64,000 bases of DNA from JANMEX01 sp041751995 (GTDB lineage: Bacteria; Pseudomonadota; Alphaproteobacteria; Rhizobiales; Rhizobiaceae), in NCBI GenBank assembly GCA_041751995.1, contig JBGSHY010000109.1, forward strand, positions 30,432 to 94,431. The letters run 5' to 3'. Position numbers and translations under genes: made by a program. The notes beneath the pieces were generated by a model that was not told the DNA's origin, did not search any database, and was given only the letters and a program-made list of their open reading frames with translations. Numbering within the stretch: position 1 is the first letter of the stretch; each line of letters starts with the position of its first letter. Below are positions 1 through 8,857 of the stretch, piece after piece.

Positions 1-850
1 GTGTCTCGCGTACCGGCGGGTTCATTTGCAAAAGCGTGCCGAGCGTCGCGTAATCGTCAGACGACAGTGTCAAATGGTGCGGCGTCGCCTCGCAGCTGGC
101 AACATCCTTGTTGTCCTTGAGGAATGCGATTTCCTGTTTGGTCGAAATGTGCAGCACGTGAATGCGCGCCCGCACCTGCCGGGCAATCCTGACCAGCCGC
201 TCCGTGCACATCAGCGCGGCAATCTCGTCGCGCCAGACATGATGCGAGGAGGGATCGTTCTCGACGCGAAGGTTCATCCGCTCGCGCAGGCGAAACTCGT
301 CTTCGGAATGGAATGCCGCGCGGCGGCGGGTGTTGCGCAGGATCGAGGCGACGCCTTCATCGTCTTCGACCAAAAGGTCGCCGGTGGACGAGCCCATGAA
401 CACCTTGATGCCGGCCGCACCAGGCAGCCGTTCCAGTTCCGCCACGTCGTTGGCGTTGTCCCGTGTGCCTCCAACCCAGAAGGCAAAGTCGCAGTGCATC
501 CGATGCGTTCCGCGCCGGACCTTGTCGGCAAGCGCTTCGGCGCTGGTGGTCAGCGGCTTGGTATTCGGCATTTCAAACACTGACGTCACGCCGCCTAGCA
601 CCGCTGCGCGGGAACCGGATTCCAGATCTTCCTTGTGCTCCATTCCCGGCTCGCGGAAATGCACCTGACTGTCGATCACGCCCGGCAGGACATGCAGACC
701 CGTGCAGTCAATAACCCGTCCGCCAGCGCTTGCGGTAATGTTGCCTATGTGGGCGATCCTCCCGTCACGCACGCCGATGTCGCGCACCCCGACACCGTCC
801 TGATTGACCACCGTGCCGCTCTTGAGAACCAGATCATAGGTCTTTGTCAT
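1..850 (-). CDS. Dihydroorotase-like amidohydrolase (3' part missing)
   Basis: The minus strand from the ATG at 850 stays open to the window edge (283 codons seen). The protein begins MTKTYDLVLKSGTVV and carries the amidohydrolase motif VIDSQVHFREPG near residue 58, the KVFMGSS motif that supplies the carboxylated metal-bridging lysine, HVLHIST, and TPHHL plus QMNPPVR close to the cut end. These are hallmarks of the class I dihydroorotase family, which cyclises N-carbamoylaspartate in pyrimidine synthesis. The usual first metal-binding His of the HxH pair is Gln here, so it may be a variant or a non-catalytic paralogue. The catalytic Asp region lies outside the window. It is divergent from the YgfZ-like gene. 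Confidence 0.85.
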   Translation of the reverse strand, partial: MTKTYDLVLKSGTVVNQDGVGVRDIGVRDGRIAHIGNITASAGGRVIDCTGLHVLPGVIDSQVHFREPGMEHKEDLESGSRAAVLGGVTSVFEMPNTKPLTTSAEALADKVRRGTHRMHCDFAFWVGGTRDNANDVAELERLPGAAGIKVFMGSSTGDLLVEDDEGVASILRNTRRRAAFHSEDEFRLRERMNLRVENDPSSHHVWRDEIAALMCTERLVRIARQVRARIHVLHISTKQEIAFLKDNKDVASCEATPHHLTLSSDDYATLGTLLQMNPPVRET

Positions 851-939
851 CAGCCTGTCCGCTTTGCCTTGCCGTCTTGCTTTCAGCGGCTTACGTAATG
901 ACAAATCCAAACGCAAGAAAAACGGATATTTCGACACCA

Positions 940-1776
940 ATGCCACAGGCCATTCTCACCGAACGCGCCCAAATCCATGTCAGCGGAGCGGATGCGCAGC
1001 ATTTTCTGCACAATCTGGTGACCTGCGATATCGAAGGCATGCCGCAGGGCGTCTGGATGGCGGGCGCGCTGTTGACAGCGCAGGGAAAGATCCTGTTCGG
1101 CTTTCTGGTCGCGCGGGAAGGAGATGGCTTTGTCCTTGAACTGGACGAACAGGATGCTGCCGATTTTCACAAGCGGCTCAAGTTCTACCGCCTTCGGGCC
1201 AAGGTGGAGATATCCGAGCCTGTGCCTGTCGCCATCGCCGTGGCATGGGATATTGGAGCCACTGATCCCGTCGCCCAAAAGGATGGCCGGTTCGCCGCCT
1301 TGGATGTCTGGCGTTCGGCCCGTTCGGAGTTTGCACATGGTGATGCGGATGCGTGGACCTTGCTGCGCATCAGGCACGGCCTTGCCGAACCCCATGCGGA
1401 CTATGCATACAGCGATGTCTTCCCGCATGATGTGAATCTCGATCAGATCAACGGCGTCTCTTTCAAAAAGGGCTGCTATGTCGGGCAGGAGGTTGTCTCC
1501 CGAATGCAGCATCGCGGCACGACCCGGAAGCGGCTAATGGTTGCCACGGGTGAAAGTCCGATCGCCAGCAGCGCAGAGATCAAGGCAGGCGGAAAAGCCG
1601 CCGGTGTCATCGGCTCCGTGTCAGGCGTGGCCGGAATGGCGCTGGTGCGCCTTGACCGGATCAAGGATGCGCTCGACAAGGGCGAACCCGTCACTGCCGG
1701 TGACCTGGCCATCACGCTTCAATTTCCCGAAAGCGTCAGCTTTGGCTGGCCGGCTGTCGTCGAACCGGAAGCCTGA
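940..1776 (+). CDS. ygfZ: YgfZ/GcvT-like folate-binding protein
   Basis: A protein of 278 residues from the ATG at 940. It has the YgfZ signature KGCYVGQEVVSRMQHRG near residue 178 and an N-terminal GcvT-like fold (HVSGADAQHFLHNLVTCDI). Family members bind folate and help maintain certain Fe-S proteins such as the tRNA modification enzyme MiaB; that role is taken from the family. The frame is open further upstream, and an ATG at 898 is a possible alternative start. I prefer 940 because homologues I remember begin almost exactly there. It is followed one base later by the HD hydrolase, so the two are probably co-transcribed. Confidence 0.85.
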   Translation: MPQAILTERAQIHVSGADAQHFLHNLVTCDIEGMPQGVWMAGALLTAQGKILFGFLVAREGDGFVLELDEQDAADFHKRLKFYRLRAKVEISEPVPVAIAVAWDIGATDPVAQKDGRFAALDVWRSARSEFAHGDADAWTLLRIRHGLAEPHADYAYSDVFPHDVNLDQINGVSFKKGCYVGQEVVSRMQHRGTTRKRLMVATGESPIASSAEIKAGGKAAGVIGSVSGVAGMALVRLDRIKDALDKGEPVTAGDLAITLQFPESVSFGWPAVVEPEA

Positions 1777-1777
1777 C

Positions 1778-2407
1778 ATGGCGGAACCCAAAGCCCTTCG
1801 CGCATGGCAGCGCATGTTGTCCGGGCGTCGGCTCGACCTCCTCGATCCGTCGCCGCTCGACATTGAAATCTCCGATATTGCCCATGGCCTTGCCCGTGTC
1901 GCGCGCTGGAACGGGCAGACCTTTGGCGCTCATGCTTTCTCTGTCGCCCAGCATTCTCTGCTGGTCGAGGATGTGTTTTTCCTGATGGAGCCCGATGCCC
2001 GCGCCGATGCACGGCTGGTGGCGCTGCTTCACGATGCGCCCGAGTATGTGATCGGCGACATGATCTCGCCGTTCAAGGCCATCGTCGGCGGTGAATACAA
2101 GCTGGTGGAAAAGCGGCTGCAGCGCGCCATCCATTTGCGATTTTCCCTCGCCGCCGATGCGCCCGCCGGATTGATCGCCAAGATCAAGAAGGCCGATCAG
2201 GTTGCCGCCTATTTCGAGGCGACGATGCTGGCCGGCTTTGCCGACGCCGAGGCCAGTCGCCTGTTTGGCCGCCCGCGTGGCTTTTCAGCCGACCAGTTTG
2301 ACCTGACGCCCTGGGCAGCCACAATCGCTCAGAAGCGTTTTTTCGACCGTTTCGCCACGCTTGAAAAATCGCTGCTTGGACTGACCAAACGAACGGGAAC
2401 CGCCTGA
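1778..2407 (+). CDS. HD-domain hydrolase (YfbR-like nucleotidase)
   Basis: A protein of 209 residues. The metal-binding pattern is HAFSVAQHSLLV near residue 50, HDAPE near 88, and KKADQVAAYFEA near 138, the H...HD...D arrangement of the YfbR/YGK1 type of HD phosphohydrolase that removes phosphate from deoxynucleoside 5'-monophosphates. The exact substrate cannot be read from the sequence. The ATG at 1778 follows the ygfZ stop by one base, and the stop TGA overlaps the next ATG (TGATG), showing translational coupling in a small operon. Confidence 0.8.
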   Translation: MAEPKALRAWQRMLSGRRLDLLDPSPLDIEISDIAHGLARVARWNGQTFGAHAFSVAQHSLLVEDVFFLMEPDARADARLVALLHDAPEYVIGDMISPFKAIVGGEYKLVEKRLQRAIHLRFSLAADAPAGLIAKIKKADQVAAYFEATMLAGFADAEASRLFGRPRGFSADQFDLTPWAATIAQKRFFDRFATLEKSLLGLTKRTGTA

Positions 2408-2928
2408 TGCCACATATCATTGTAACGCCCTTGTCGCGCCTTCTGGAAATATCCGAAGCGCATCGGGCGAGCCGGATCGTGACGCTGATCAATTCGGCGA
2501 CTTTGGTTGAGCGGCCACGGCATGTGGCCGAAAAAGATCATCTTTTCCTCGGTTTCAACGACATTGTTGAACCACGCGAAGGTCTCACTCCGCCCGGCGA
2601 AACCCATGTACGTGCGGCTTTCGCCTTTGCCGACACATGGGACCGCGCCCAGCCGATGATCGTCCACTGCTATGCCGGCATTTCCCGCTCGACTGCCGGG
2701 GCCTACATGACCTCGCTCTATCTCAATCCCTATCAGGATGAGCTGGCGCTGGCGCAAGAGCTGCGCCGCCGCTCACCGTCCGCCACGCCCAATATCCGCC
2801 TTGTCTCGATCGCCGATGACATTCTTGGCCGCAAGGGGCGCATGGTTGATGCGATCAAATCCATCGGGCGCGGCGCGGACGCTTTCGAGGGCGTGCCCTT
2901 CATTCTGCCAATCAACGGACAGGACTGA
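2407..2928 (+). CDS. Tyrosine phosphatase-like protein
   Basis: A protein of 173 residues with the cysteine-phosphatase loop HCYAGISRS (C-x5-R, near residues 86-93), which forms the phosphate-binding P-loop of PTP and dual-specificity phosphatases. No membrane segment or signal peptide is seen, so it is probably cytoplasmic. The general acid Asp cannot be assigned with certainty. It belongs to the set of predicted alphaproteobacterial PTP-like proteins with unknown substrates. It overlaps both neighbours by TGATG, so it is coupled to the HD hydrolase and the SRAP gene. Confidence 0.75.
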   Translation: MPHIIVTPLSRLLEISEAHRASRIVTLINSATLVERPRHVAEKDHLFLGFNDIVEPREGLTPPGETHVRAAFAFADTWDRAQPMIVHCYAGISRSTAGAYMTSLYLNPYQDELALAQELRRRSPSATPNIRLVSIADDILGRKGRMVDAIKSIGRGADAFEGVPFILPINGQD

Positions 2929-3695
2929 TGTGCGGCCGCTACTCGATCACAGCGACACCCGAAGATGTCGAGGAATTCTTCGCTGTCGATGATGTTGACC
3001 CATTCCCGCCGCGCTACAACATCGCCCCGACACAGCCGATCCTGATGATCCGCCAGGGCGCGCGTTCGGAACCTGGCTCCAACCGTCCAGAGCGCGAATC
3101 CGTGCTGGTCCGCTGGGGCCTGATTCCCTCCTGGGTTAAAGACGTGAAGGCGTTCCCTCTGCTGCTCAACGCCCGCTCGGAATCGGTCATTGAGAAACCG
3201 TCCTTCCGCGGTGCCATCCGTCATCATCGCACACTTGTTCCGGCATCCGGATTTTACGAATGGAAGCGTACAGGCGAAAAGAAAAGCCAGGCCTATTGGG
3301 TGCGCCCGCGCAACGGCGGGCTGATCGCCTTTGCCGGCCTGATGGAGACCTATCTTGCGCCCGACGGCAGCGAGATTGACACCGGCGCGATCCTGACGAC
3401 GGAGTCCAACAAGGCGTTCATGCCGATCCATGACCGCATGCCGGTGGTTATCCAGCCGGAGCATTTCGGGCGATGGCTGAACTGCCGCGATTTCGAGCCG
3501 CGTCAGGTGGCGGACCTGTTTTCCGCCGCCGAGCCGGACTTTTTTGACGCCATCCCGGTGTCCGACAAGGTCAACAAAGTGGCCAATGTCACGCCCGACA
3601 TCCAGGATCGCATCAATTTGAACGAAGCGGCAAAGCAGGCGGAAACCAAGCCAGTGGAAAAACCTTCCGGCAAAAATCAAATGAAACTGTTCTGA
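2928..3695 (+). CDS. yedK: SRAP/YedK abasic-site DNA-protein crosslink protein
   Basis: A protein of 255 residues starting MCGRYSITAT. Once Met1 is removed, Cys2 becomes the N-terminal residue that, in the HMCES/YedK family, forms a thiazolidine crosslink to abasic sites in single-stranded DNA. Other family residues are present: the Asn in RYNIAPTQ, the Glu of SGFYEWK near residue 109, and the His of MPIHDRMPVV near 171. The C-terminal tail is Lys-rich. Its start overlaps the phosphatase stop (TGATG). The link of the other operon genes to DNA repair is unclear. Confidence 0.92.
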   Translation: MCGRYSITATPEDVEEFFAVDDVDPFPPRYNIAPTQPILMIRQGARSEPGSNRPERESVLVRWGLIPSWVKDVKAFPLLLNARSESVIEKPSFRGAIRHHRTLVPASGFYEWKRTGEKKSQAYWVRPRNGGLIAFAGLMETYLAPDGSEIDTGAILTTESNKAFMPIHDRMPVVIQPEHFGRWLNCRDFEPRQVADLFSAAEPDFFDAIPVSDKVNKVANVTPDIQDRINLNEAAKQAETKPVEKPSGKNQMKLF

Positions 3696-3757
3696 AGCTG
3701 CTACCGGTCAAACTGTAGCTGTCGCAATGGATTTATCGCGACAGAGGCATGCAGAAA

Positions 3758-4084
3758 ATGATCCGAGAATTCAGCGTCGAACTGACCGAAACCGACCGCA
3801 AGCGCATGACAGATGCCGTTTCCGTTGGCCGCGTTGTTCCCGAGCCCAACCCGGGCCGCAAGACCTTTGCTTTCGACGACAAGGCGCTGACCGCTATCGC
3901 AGGCGATTCGTTCGAGCGCTTCCTTTGGGCGAGTTTTGACCGGATCGAGGAAAACGACGGCTCGATCATTCTGGCCAGTGACAAGGGCGTCTCGTTCTTC
4001 CTGCCGGTCGAAAAGCTGCAGGATCCGCAAGTCCGCCGCGCCATCTATGATTATGTAACAGGCCGGGTTGCCGTTCACGGCTAA
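3758..4084 (+). CDS. Conserved small protein of unknown function
   Basis: A protein of 108 residues starting MIREFSVELTETDRKRM. Two ATGs are possible, at 3749 and 3758. The SD-like AGAGG at 3743-3747 is 10 bases from the second but only one base from the first, so 3758 is preferred. The protein is charged and soluble, without signal peptide or membrane segment, and ends DYVTGRVAVHG. I do not recognise a domain. It lies between the SRAP gene and the LysE exporter on the same strand. Confidence 0.6.
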   Translation: MIREFSVELTETDRKRMTDAVSVGRVVPEPNPGRKTFAFDDKALTAIAGDSFERFLWASFDRIEENDGSIILASDKGVSFFLPVEKLQDPQVRRAIYDYVTGRVAVHG

Positions 4085-4102
4085 GCCGCTATCAATGCAG
4101 GA

Positions 4103-4714
4103 ATGATTTCAGCCTTCCTCAACGGCTTCGCCCTCGGAGCCTCCCTCATCATCGCCATCGGTGCGCAAAATGCCTTCATCCTGAAGCAGGGCCTTTTGCG
4201 CCAGCATGTGTTCATCCTGTGCCTGATTTGCGCCGCATCCGACGCACTGCTCATCGCCGCCGGTGTCGGCGGGCTTGGCACGCTGGTGTCCTCGCATCCA
4301 ACGCTGGTGCAGGCTGTGACGCTGTTCGGCGCGCTGTTTCTGGCGGCTTACTCGTTCATCGCGTTTCGCCGGGCTTTTCATGCATCGTCGATGGGCGTCA
4401 GCGGCGAGGGAACCAGCCTCAAACGCGCCATCGCGGCCTGTCTCGCCTTCACCTTCCTCAATCCGCACGTCTATCTCGACACGGTGCTTCTGCTCGGCGG
4501 GCTGTCGTCGCGCTATTCAGGCGATGCGCGCACAGCCTATGGCGCGGGCGCGGTCATCGCTTCGTTCGTCTGGTTCTTCGGGCTTGGTTATGGCGCGCGG
4601 CTTTTGCTGCCGCTGTTCCAGAAGCCGATGGCCTGGCGCGTACTGGACGTCATCATCGGCATTGTCATGGCGCTGATCGCGCTCAGCCTTGCCGCGCATT
4701 ATCTGCGCGGGTGA
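4103..4714 (+). CDS. LysE/ArgO family amino-acid exporter
   Basis: A hydrophobic protein of 203 residues with about six membrane helices. The N-terminus (GFALGASLIIAIGAQNAFILKQG) has the LysE/ArgO family signature with the conserved IGAQNAF motif, and FLNPHVYLD near residue 115 is the second family motif. Members export basic amino acids such as lysine and arginine through the inner membrane. Whether this one prefers Lys or Arg cannot be told, and no LysG/ArgP-type regulator lies next to it. Confidence 0.88.
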   Translation: MISAFLNGFALGASLIIAIGAQNAFILKQGLLRQHVFILCLICAASDALLIAAGVGGLGTLVSSHPTLVQAVTLFGALFLAAYSFIAFRRAFHASSMGVSGEGTSLKRAIAACLAFTFLNPHVYLDTVLLLGGLSSRYSGDARTAYGAGAVIASFVWFFGLGYGARLLLPLFQKPMAWRVLDVIIGIVMALIALSLAAHYLRG

Positions 4715-4742
4715 TGCAAACCAAATTGTCTTTGGAAGAAGT

Positions 4743-4817
4743 TGGTACGCCCAAGGGGAATCGAACCCCTGTTTGCGCCGTGAAAGGGCGCCGTCCTAAC
4801 CGCTAGACGATGGGCGC
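4743..4817 (-). tRNA. tRNA-Glu (anticodon UUC)
   Basis: Read on the minus strand the gene starts GCGCCCATCGTCTAG and ends with encoded CCA at 4743. The acceptor stem pairs over seven positions (first pair G-U), the anticodon arm has loop CUUUCAC giving UUC, and the T arm has the GGTTCGATTCC core. Total length is 75 nt with CCA. It lies between the LysE gene and the M15 lipoprotein gene with no sign of an integrated element beside it. Confidence 0.95.
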
Positions 4818-4905
4818 GCGGTGCGGTTTCTATAGTCAGGAAGTTTGCAGGCCGCAACCCCGCAAATGCACGAATAAGGAAATTTTCCGGAGAGAATATC
4901 TGGGT

Positions 4906-6249
4906 TTATTTCCGCCGTGAGCAGCGCCAGTTCCAGTCACGGTCCGGGCCGATGTCAATGTGCACCGAGTTGGTATGGCAATAGGTGCCAACACCGCCGC
5001 GCCCGGGCATGGATCGCGCATATTTCGCCAGTTCCCATTTGCCGACGCCCGCGATCTGGATATCGACGGCGGCGCAATACATGTGCAGTGAGTTTTTCGC
5101 GCCGCGCACGCGCCGGTTATACCCCGGACTGCGGTAACCGGAAGTCACCACGACACTGCGGCCATAATGCGATTCGAGCTTTTTCAGCATCCGCACAAGT
5201 TGCGGCTTGATACAGGCCACGTCCACGCTGTCACGCTGGACCTTCAAGCCGTTCGGAGCGAGGCGGCCAAGACCGGCGGCTGAGGCCAACAGGATCGGGC
5301 CGTCATCGGTTTCGCCAATATCAACGTCGGCATCGCTGTCGAGCGAATCTCGCCGCTTGATTTCGAACAGCGCACCTTTGCGCACGCCGGGCAGATCGCC
5401 ATTTTCCAGATTTGGCTCGGAGCGCGGCGCGGCACTTTCCAGCGATGCATCCGTCAGCTTCAGTTGCGGTGTTTCGAACTCGGCAGCCGCTGCAGATGCG
5501 AGGGCCGCCGATTTCGGGGCTGGAGCCGCAAGCGCCAACTGCGTTTCTGCGGGCAGGGGCGCAGGCGCTGCCTGTTTTGCAGCCGACTTTTGCTTGGTGT
5601 CGCCAAACATGGCGGCAAACAAAGTCTTGCGCGGCTTTTTCACCGGAGGCTGCGGCGCTGCGTCCAAAAACTGCTGCTCGGGCGGTGCTGCAGTCAATTC
5701 CTGAGCCGGCAGTGCGGCAGATGCCGCTGCGCTTACCAGTTGCACCTGTTGCGCACTGGGGTCGGGTGCGCCAAATCTTGCTGCATCGACAGGCTGCGAC
5801 GCGGTTTCAACAATCGGCTGCGGCTGCGCCATCGCCAGCTGCGTTTGTCCGGCTGTGCCGGCATTCCCCGGAGTGGTTCCAGCCGCCGCTGCCGTGATTG
5901 CAGTCTGCTCGGTGGACGCCAGGGCGAATGAAGGATCATTGGCCGGACGCGATCCGACGAGAATTTGTGCAGGCGCACCATCAGCCGGTGCCGCGCCTGG
6001 CAAAGGCGCCGTGGCACCTTCTGTCATGGCAAGCGTTGCGGAATTTTGGTCGGCAGGAACTGGAATCTGTCCCGGCGCGGCGGGATCTGCGGGCGCGGTA
6101 TTCGTCGTCTGCGGCTGCAGTGACGCTGCTGTCGTGTCTATGCTCGATACTGTGGAGGTGCATGACGAAAGAAGAATCGCGGCAATGACCGGAAGGACCA
6201 TCAAATGTCGGTGGCGCAAGCGCGGCAATTTGGGCGGTTTAACGTCCAA
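4906..6249 (-). CDS. Lipoprotein with C-terminal M15-type peptidase domain
   Basis: A protein of 447 residues. A basic N-terminus and hydrophobic stretch end in the lipobox LLSSC near residue 29, so it is a likely lipoprotein. Residues 35-320 are low-complexity, rich in Ala, Pro and Gln, and look like a flexible spacer. The last 120 residues form an M15A-like domain (DUF882/YcbK type): VVTSGYRSPGYN, SLHMYCAAVDI and HTNSVHIDIG supply the H...D...H zinc ligands of D-Ala-D-Ala carboxypeptidases. A role in peptidoglycan cleavage is inferred from the family. The start is a TTG at 6249; an ATG at 6201 would leave too short a signal region. Confidence 0.8.
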   Translation of the reverse strand: MDVKPPKLPRLRHRHLMVLPVIAAILLSSCTSTVSSIDTTAASLQPQTTNTAPADPAAPGQIPVPADQNSATLAMTEGATAPLPGAAPADGAPAQILVGSRPANDPSFALASTEQTAITAAAAGTTPGNAGTAGQTQLAMAQPQPIVETASQPVDAARFGAPDPSAQQVQLVSAAASAALPAQELTAAPPEQQFLDAAPQPPVKKPRKTLFAAMFGDTKQKSAAKQAAPAPLPAETQLALAAPAPKSAALASAAAAEFETPQLKLTDASLESAAPRSEPNLENGDLPGVRKGALFEIKRRDSLDSDADVDIGETDDGPILLASAAGLGRLAPNGLKVQRDSVDVACIKPQLVRMLKKLESHYGRSVVVTSGYRSPGYNRRVRGAKNSLHMYCAAVDIQIAGVGKWELAKYARSMPGRGGVGTYCHTNSVHIDIGPDRDWNWRCSRRK

Positions 6250-6429
6250 TCCAGTACCCGATCCCTGTTCCGCCTGGCAACTTGACCGGCGGTTTGTTTC
6301 TTTGGCCCCAATACGCGAAGCCTGAATTTGGTCGATGGTTTAGGCGATTTGAGTAGAAACCGCAACTTTGCGCTAACTGCGGATTGAGGCAAAAACGTGA
6401 TAGGTCAAAGGCATCCTGTTGCCGCAGCG

Positions 6430-8256
6430 TCAGATGCGCTCTTTCACGTATGTTCCCGGCGCATCACACAGCGGTTCAACCCTGCCGCCCCCCGGTTCGC
6501 GCGCGTCCACCATCTCCGAATTCAAATTTATCAGCCAATTGTTCCAGAATGGCCACCACGATCCGGGATGCTCCTTGGCGGTTTCCATCCAGGTTTCGAG
6601 GTCGCCCTCGGCCGGGCCGCCGGTCCAATATTGGTATTTCTGCTTGCTTGGCGGGTTGACGATACCGGCGATGTGGCCGGAGCCTGCCAAAACAAAGGTT
6701 GGTTCCACGCCGAAAAAGCGGCAGCCGTGAAAGACGGATTTGGCCGGGGCAATGTGATCTTCGCGGGTGGCGATCGTCAACACCGGGATCTTTACATCCT
6801 GCAAATGGACCGGATCTTTTCCCAGAACCATCAGGTCCTTGGTGAGCGAATTGTTCAGGTAGCATTCGCGCAGGTAGAAAGAGTGGTTGGCTGCGGTCAT
6901 CCGTGTCGAATCCGCATTCCAGTACAAAAGATCAAACGGTGTCGGCTGTTTGCCCTTGAGATAATTGTTGACCACATAGGACCAGATCAGCTCATTCGAG
7001 CGCAGCATATTGAATGCTGTCGCCATCTTGGTGCCTTCAAGATAGCCCTTGGTGAACATCGACTGCTCGAGCGCCTGGATCTGGTCTTCATCAACAAAAA
7101 CAAGCAGATCTCCGGCATAGGTGAAGTCGACTTGTGTGGTGAAGAAGGTTGCCGAGACAATCCGGTGCTCGTTTTCCCGCGCAAACAGCGCCAATGCGCC
7201 TGACAGAAGCGTCCCGCCGACGCAATATCCCACCGCATTGATTTCCCGCTCGCCTGTCGAGGCTTCGATGGCATCGAGGCCAAACTGCAGACCTTCCCGG
7301 ATGTAGTCGGTCCAGTCCTTGAGAGCGTGCCGTTCGTCCGGATTGATCCAGGAAATCACGAACACGGTATGGCCTTGCTCGACCGCCCAGCGGATGAATG
7401 ATTTGTCCGGATTGAGGTCAAGCACGTAGAATTTGTTGATCCAGGGCGGGCAGATCAGGAGAGGGCGCTTAAATACCTTGTCGGTCGTCGGCGTGTATTG
7501 GATGATTTCAGCCAGCGCCGAACGCGCCACGACCTTGCCCGGTGTGGCGGCGATGTTTTCGCCAATCACGAATGGCTTGTCGTCCACCTGGCGGATTTTC
7601 AGGTCGCCATGTCCGGCGGCGATGTCTTCGGCGAGCATGGTCATCCCGGACACAAGGTTCTGCCCGCTGGAGGCCATGGTTTCCTTGTAGAGTTCCGGAT
7701 TGGTCATCACAAAATTGGATGGTGAGAAGGCGTTGGTGACGACCTGCGTATAAAACGCCGCCTTGTGACGCGTGTGTTCGTCCAGACCTTCCGTTTTGGT
7801 CACAAGGTCTGCGGCCCACTTTGATGTAACGAGATAGGTCTGTTTCAGGAAATCGAAGAAGGCGTTCTTGGACCAGTCCTCATCGTTGAAGCGCTTGTCG
7901 CCCCGTTCGGGTTTGACCAGATCCTCAACCGGCTCCCCGCCCAGTCGCTGCGCGGCATTCGACCAGACAGCGAGAAACTGTGAATAGAGCATGGTCTGCG
8001 CTTCAAGCGCCCGGCGTGGGTCCGACAGCCAATATTCGGTTACACTGGAAAGCGTCTTGGCGACATCGACCAGGGGCTCAGCGAAATTCTCCGCCTTCTG
8101 GCCTGCTTCACGTGGCGCAAGCCAAGCAGATGCAGCCTTGCCCGCAGCTTCCACCATGCGTGCCATGTTGACAGCAAAAGCATCGGGATCCTTTACGAGA
8201 AAAGGCTCGATGAGCTTCTCGTCCGTGCCGATGTTTTTGTCTTGATTTTCAGCCAC
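6430..8256 (-). CDS. phaC: Class I polyhydroxyalkanoate synthase
   Basis: A protein of 608 residues, the usual size for class I PhaC. It polymerises (R)-3-hydroxyacyl-CoA into storage polyester on granules. The lipase-like box GYCVGG holds the catalytic Cys near residue 343, with Asp in TREDHIAPAKS and His in GSGHIAGI near the C-terminus. The PhaC N-terminal domain (residues 100-290) is present. The start is a GTG with a strong SD (GGGAGGA). No phaA, phaB or phasin gene lies in the window. It is divergent from the next lipoprotein gene; the 88-bp gap must hold both promoters. Confidence 0.95.
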   Translation of the reverse strand: MAENQDKNIGTDEKLIEPFLVKDPDAFAVNMARMVEAAGKAASAWLAPREAGQKAENFAEPLVDVAKTLSSVTEYWLSDPRRALEAQTMLYSQFLAVWSNAAQRLGGEPVEDLVKPERGDKRFNDEDWSKNAFFDFLKQTYLVTSKWAADLVTKTEGLDEHTRHKAAFYTQVVTNAFSPSNFVMTNPELYKETMASSGQNLVSGMTMLAEDIAAGHGDLKIRQVDDKPFVIGENIAATPGKVVARSALAEIIQYTPTTDKVFKRPLLICPPWINKFYVLDLNPDKSFIRWAVEQGHTVFVISWINPDERHALKDWTDYIREGLQFGLDAIEASTGEREINAVGYCVGGTLLSGALALFARENEHRIVSATFFTTQVDFTYAGDLLVFVDEDQIQALEQSMFTKGYLEGTKMATAFNMLRSNELIWSYVVNNYLKGKQPTPFDLLYWNADSTRMTAANHSFYLRECYLNNSLTKDLMVLGKDPVHLQDVKIPVLTIATREDHIAPAKSVFHGCRFFGVEPTFVLAGSGHIAGIVNPPSKQKYQYWTGGPAEGDLETWMETAKEHPGSWWPFWNNWLINLNSEMVDAREPGGGRVEPLCDAPGTYVKERI

Positions 8257-8344
8257 GCGCCGATTCCTCCCAGAAGGCGTTTTATTGACATATTATCGTT
8301 AGAACAGGATAGGCTTACAATTATCAATTGGCAGTGTGGTTTAC

Positions 8345-8782
8345 ATGGCAGACATGACATTATTTCAGGGCTTCTCAAAGCATTCTAAGGCTATGGGCGG
8401 GCTTTTGTTGATTCTTGTGCCGGTTCTTGGCGGCTGCGCGACTGCATCCATCGACAATGCCGTGCCAACCTCCACGCAGCCCCTCGCACAGGATGCCATG
8501 GCCGCACCGGCTGCACCGGCGGCAGAGCCGGTTCCGCCGCGCACCGGCGCGCCGATCAACACCGGTTCCTACCCGAACATCAACATCGTTCCCGAGGGCG
8601 TCACGTCCCAACTGACCGATGCGGAATCAGCAAATTTGCGCAACACGCTTTATGCCGAAAAAGACGCGCAGCGCATGCCGGGCGAGCCAGTGGAAGCCTA
8701 CATCGCGCGCCTTCGCAAGCTGCAGAAACTTGGCTCCACCCATGCTGCCGCTGCGCTCGCGCAAATCGAAGCCTCCCAGTAG
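8345..8782 (+). CDS. Small putative lipoprotein
   Basis: A protein of about 145 residues from the ATG at 8345 (a GTG at 8336 and an ATG at 8354 are in the same frame). A hydrophobic segment followed by VLGGC near residue 32 looks like a lipobox. Next comes a Pro/Ala-rich linker, then a charged C-terminal part of about 70 residues (SQLTDAESANLRNTLYAEKDAQ...EAYIARLRKLQKLGSTH) that could be helical. No known domain is recognised. A hypothetical gene sits at the same place between phaC and the aminotransferase in rhizobia, as far as I remember. Confidence 0.65.
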   Translation: MADMTLFQGFSKHSKAMGGLLLILVPVLGGCATASIDNAVPTSTQPLAQDAMAAPAAPAAEPVPPRTGAPINTGSYPNINIVPEGVTSQLTDAESANLRNTLYAEKDAQRMPGEPVEAYIARLRKLQKLGSTHAAAALAQIEASQ

Positions 8783-8857
8783 CCCCCGACCGGCATTTTC
8801 TATCGACGATTAGACCTGATGCGTGTATAGGCCGCGCAAATCCTGGAGCCCTGACCA

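Noticed and set aside
26..583. Open frame of 185 codons on the plus strand
   Set aside because: It lies antisense to the dihydroorotase-like gene, whose motifs are on the minus strand.
2733..3680. 315-codon minus-strand frame
   Set aside because: It is antisense to the phosphatase-like and SRAP genes, both with clear motifs and coupled starts.
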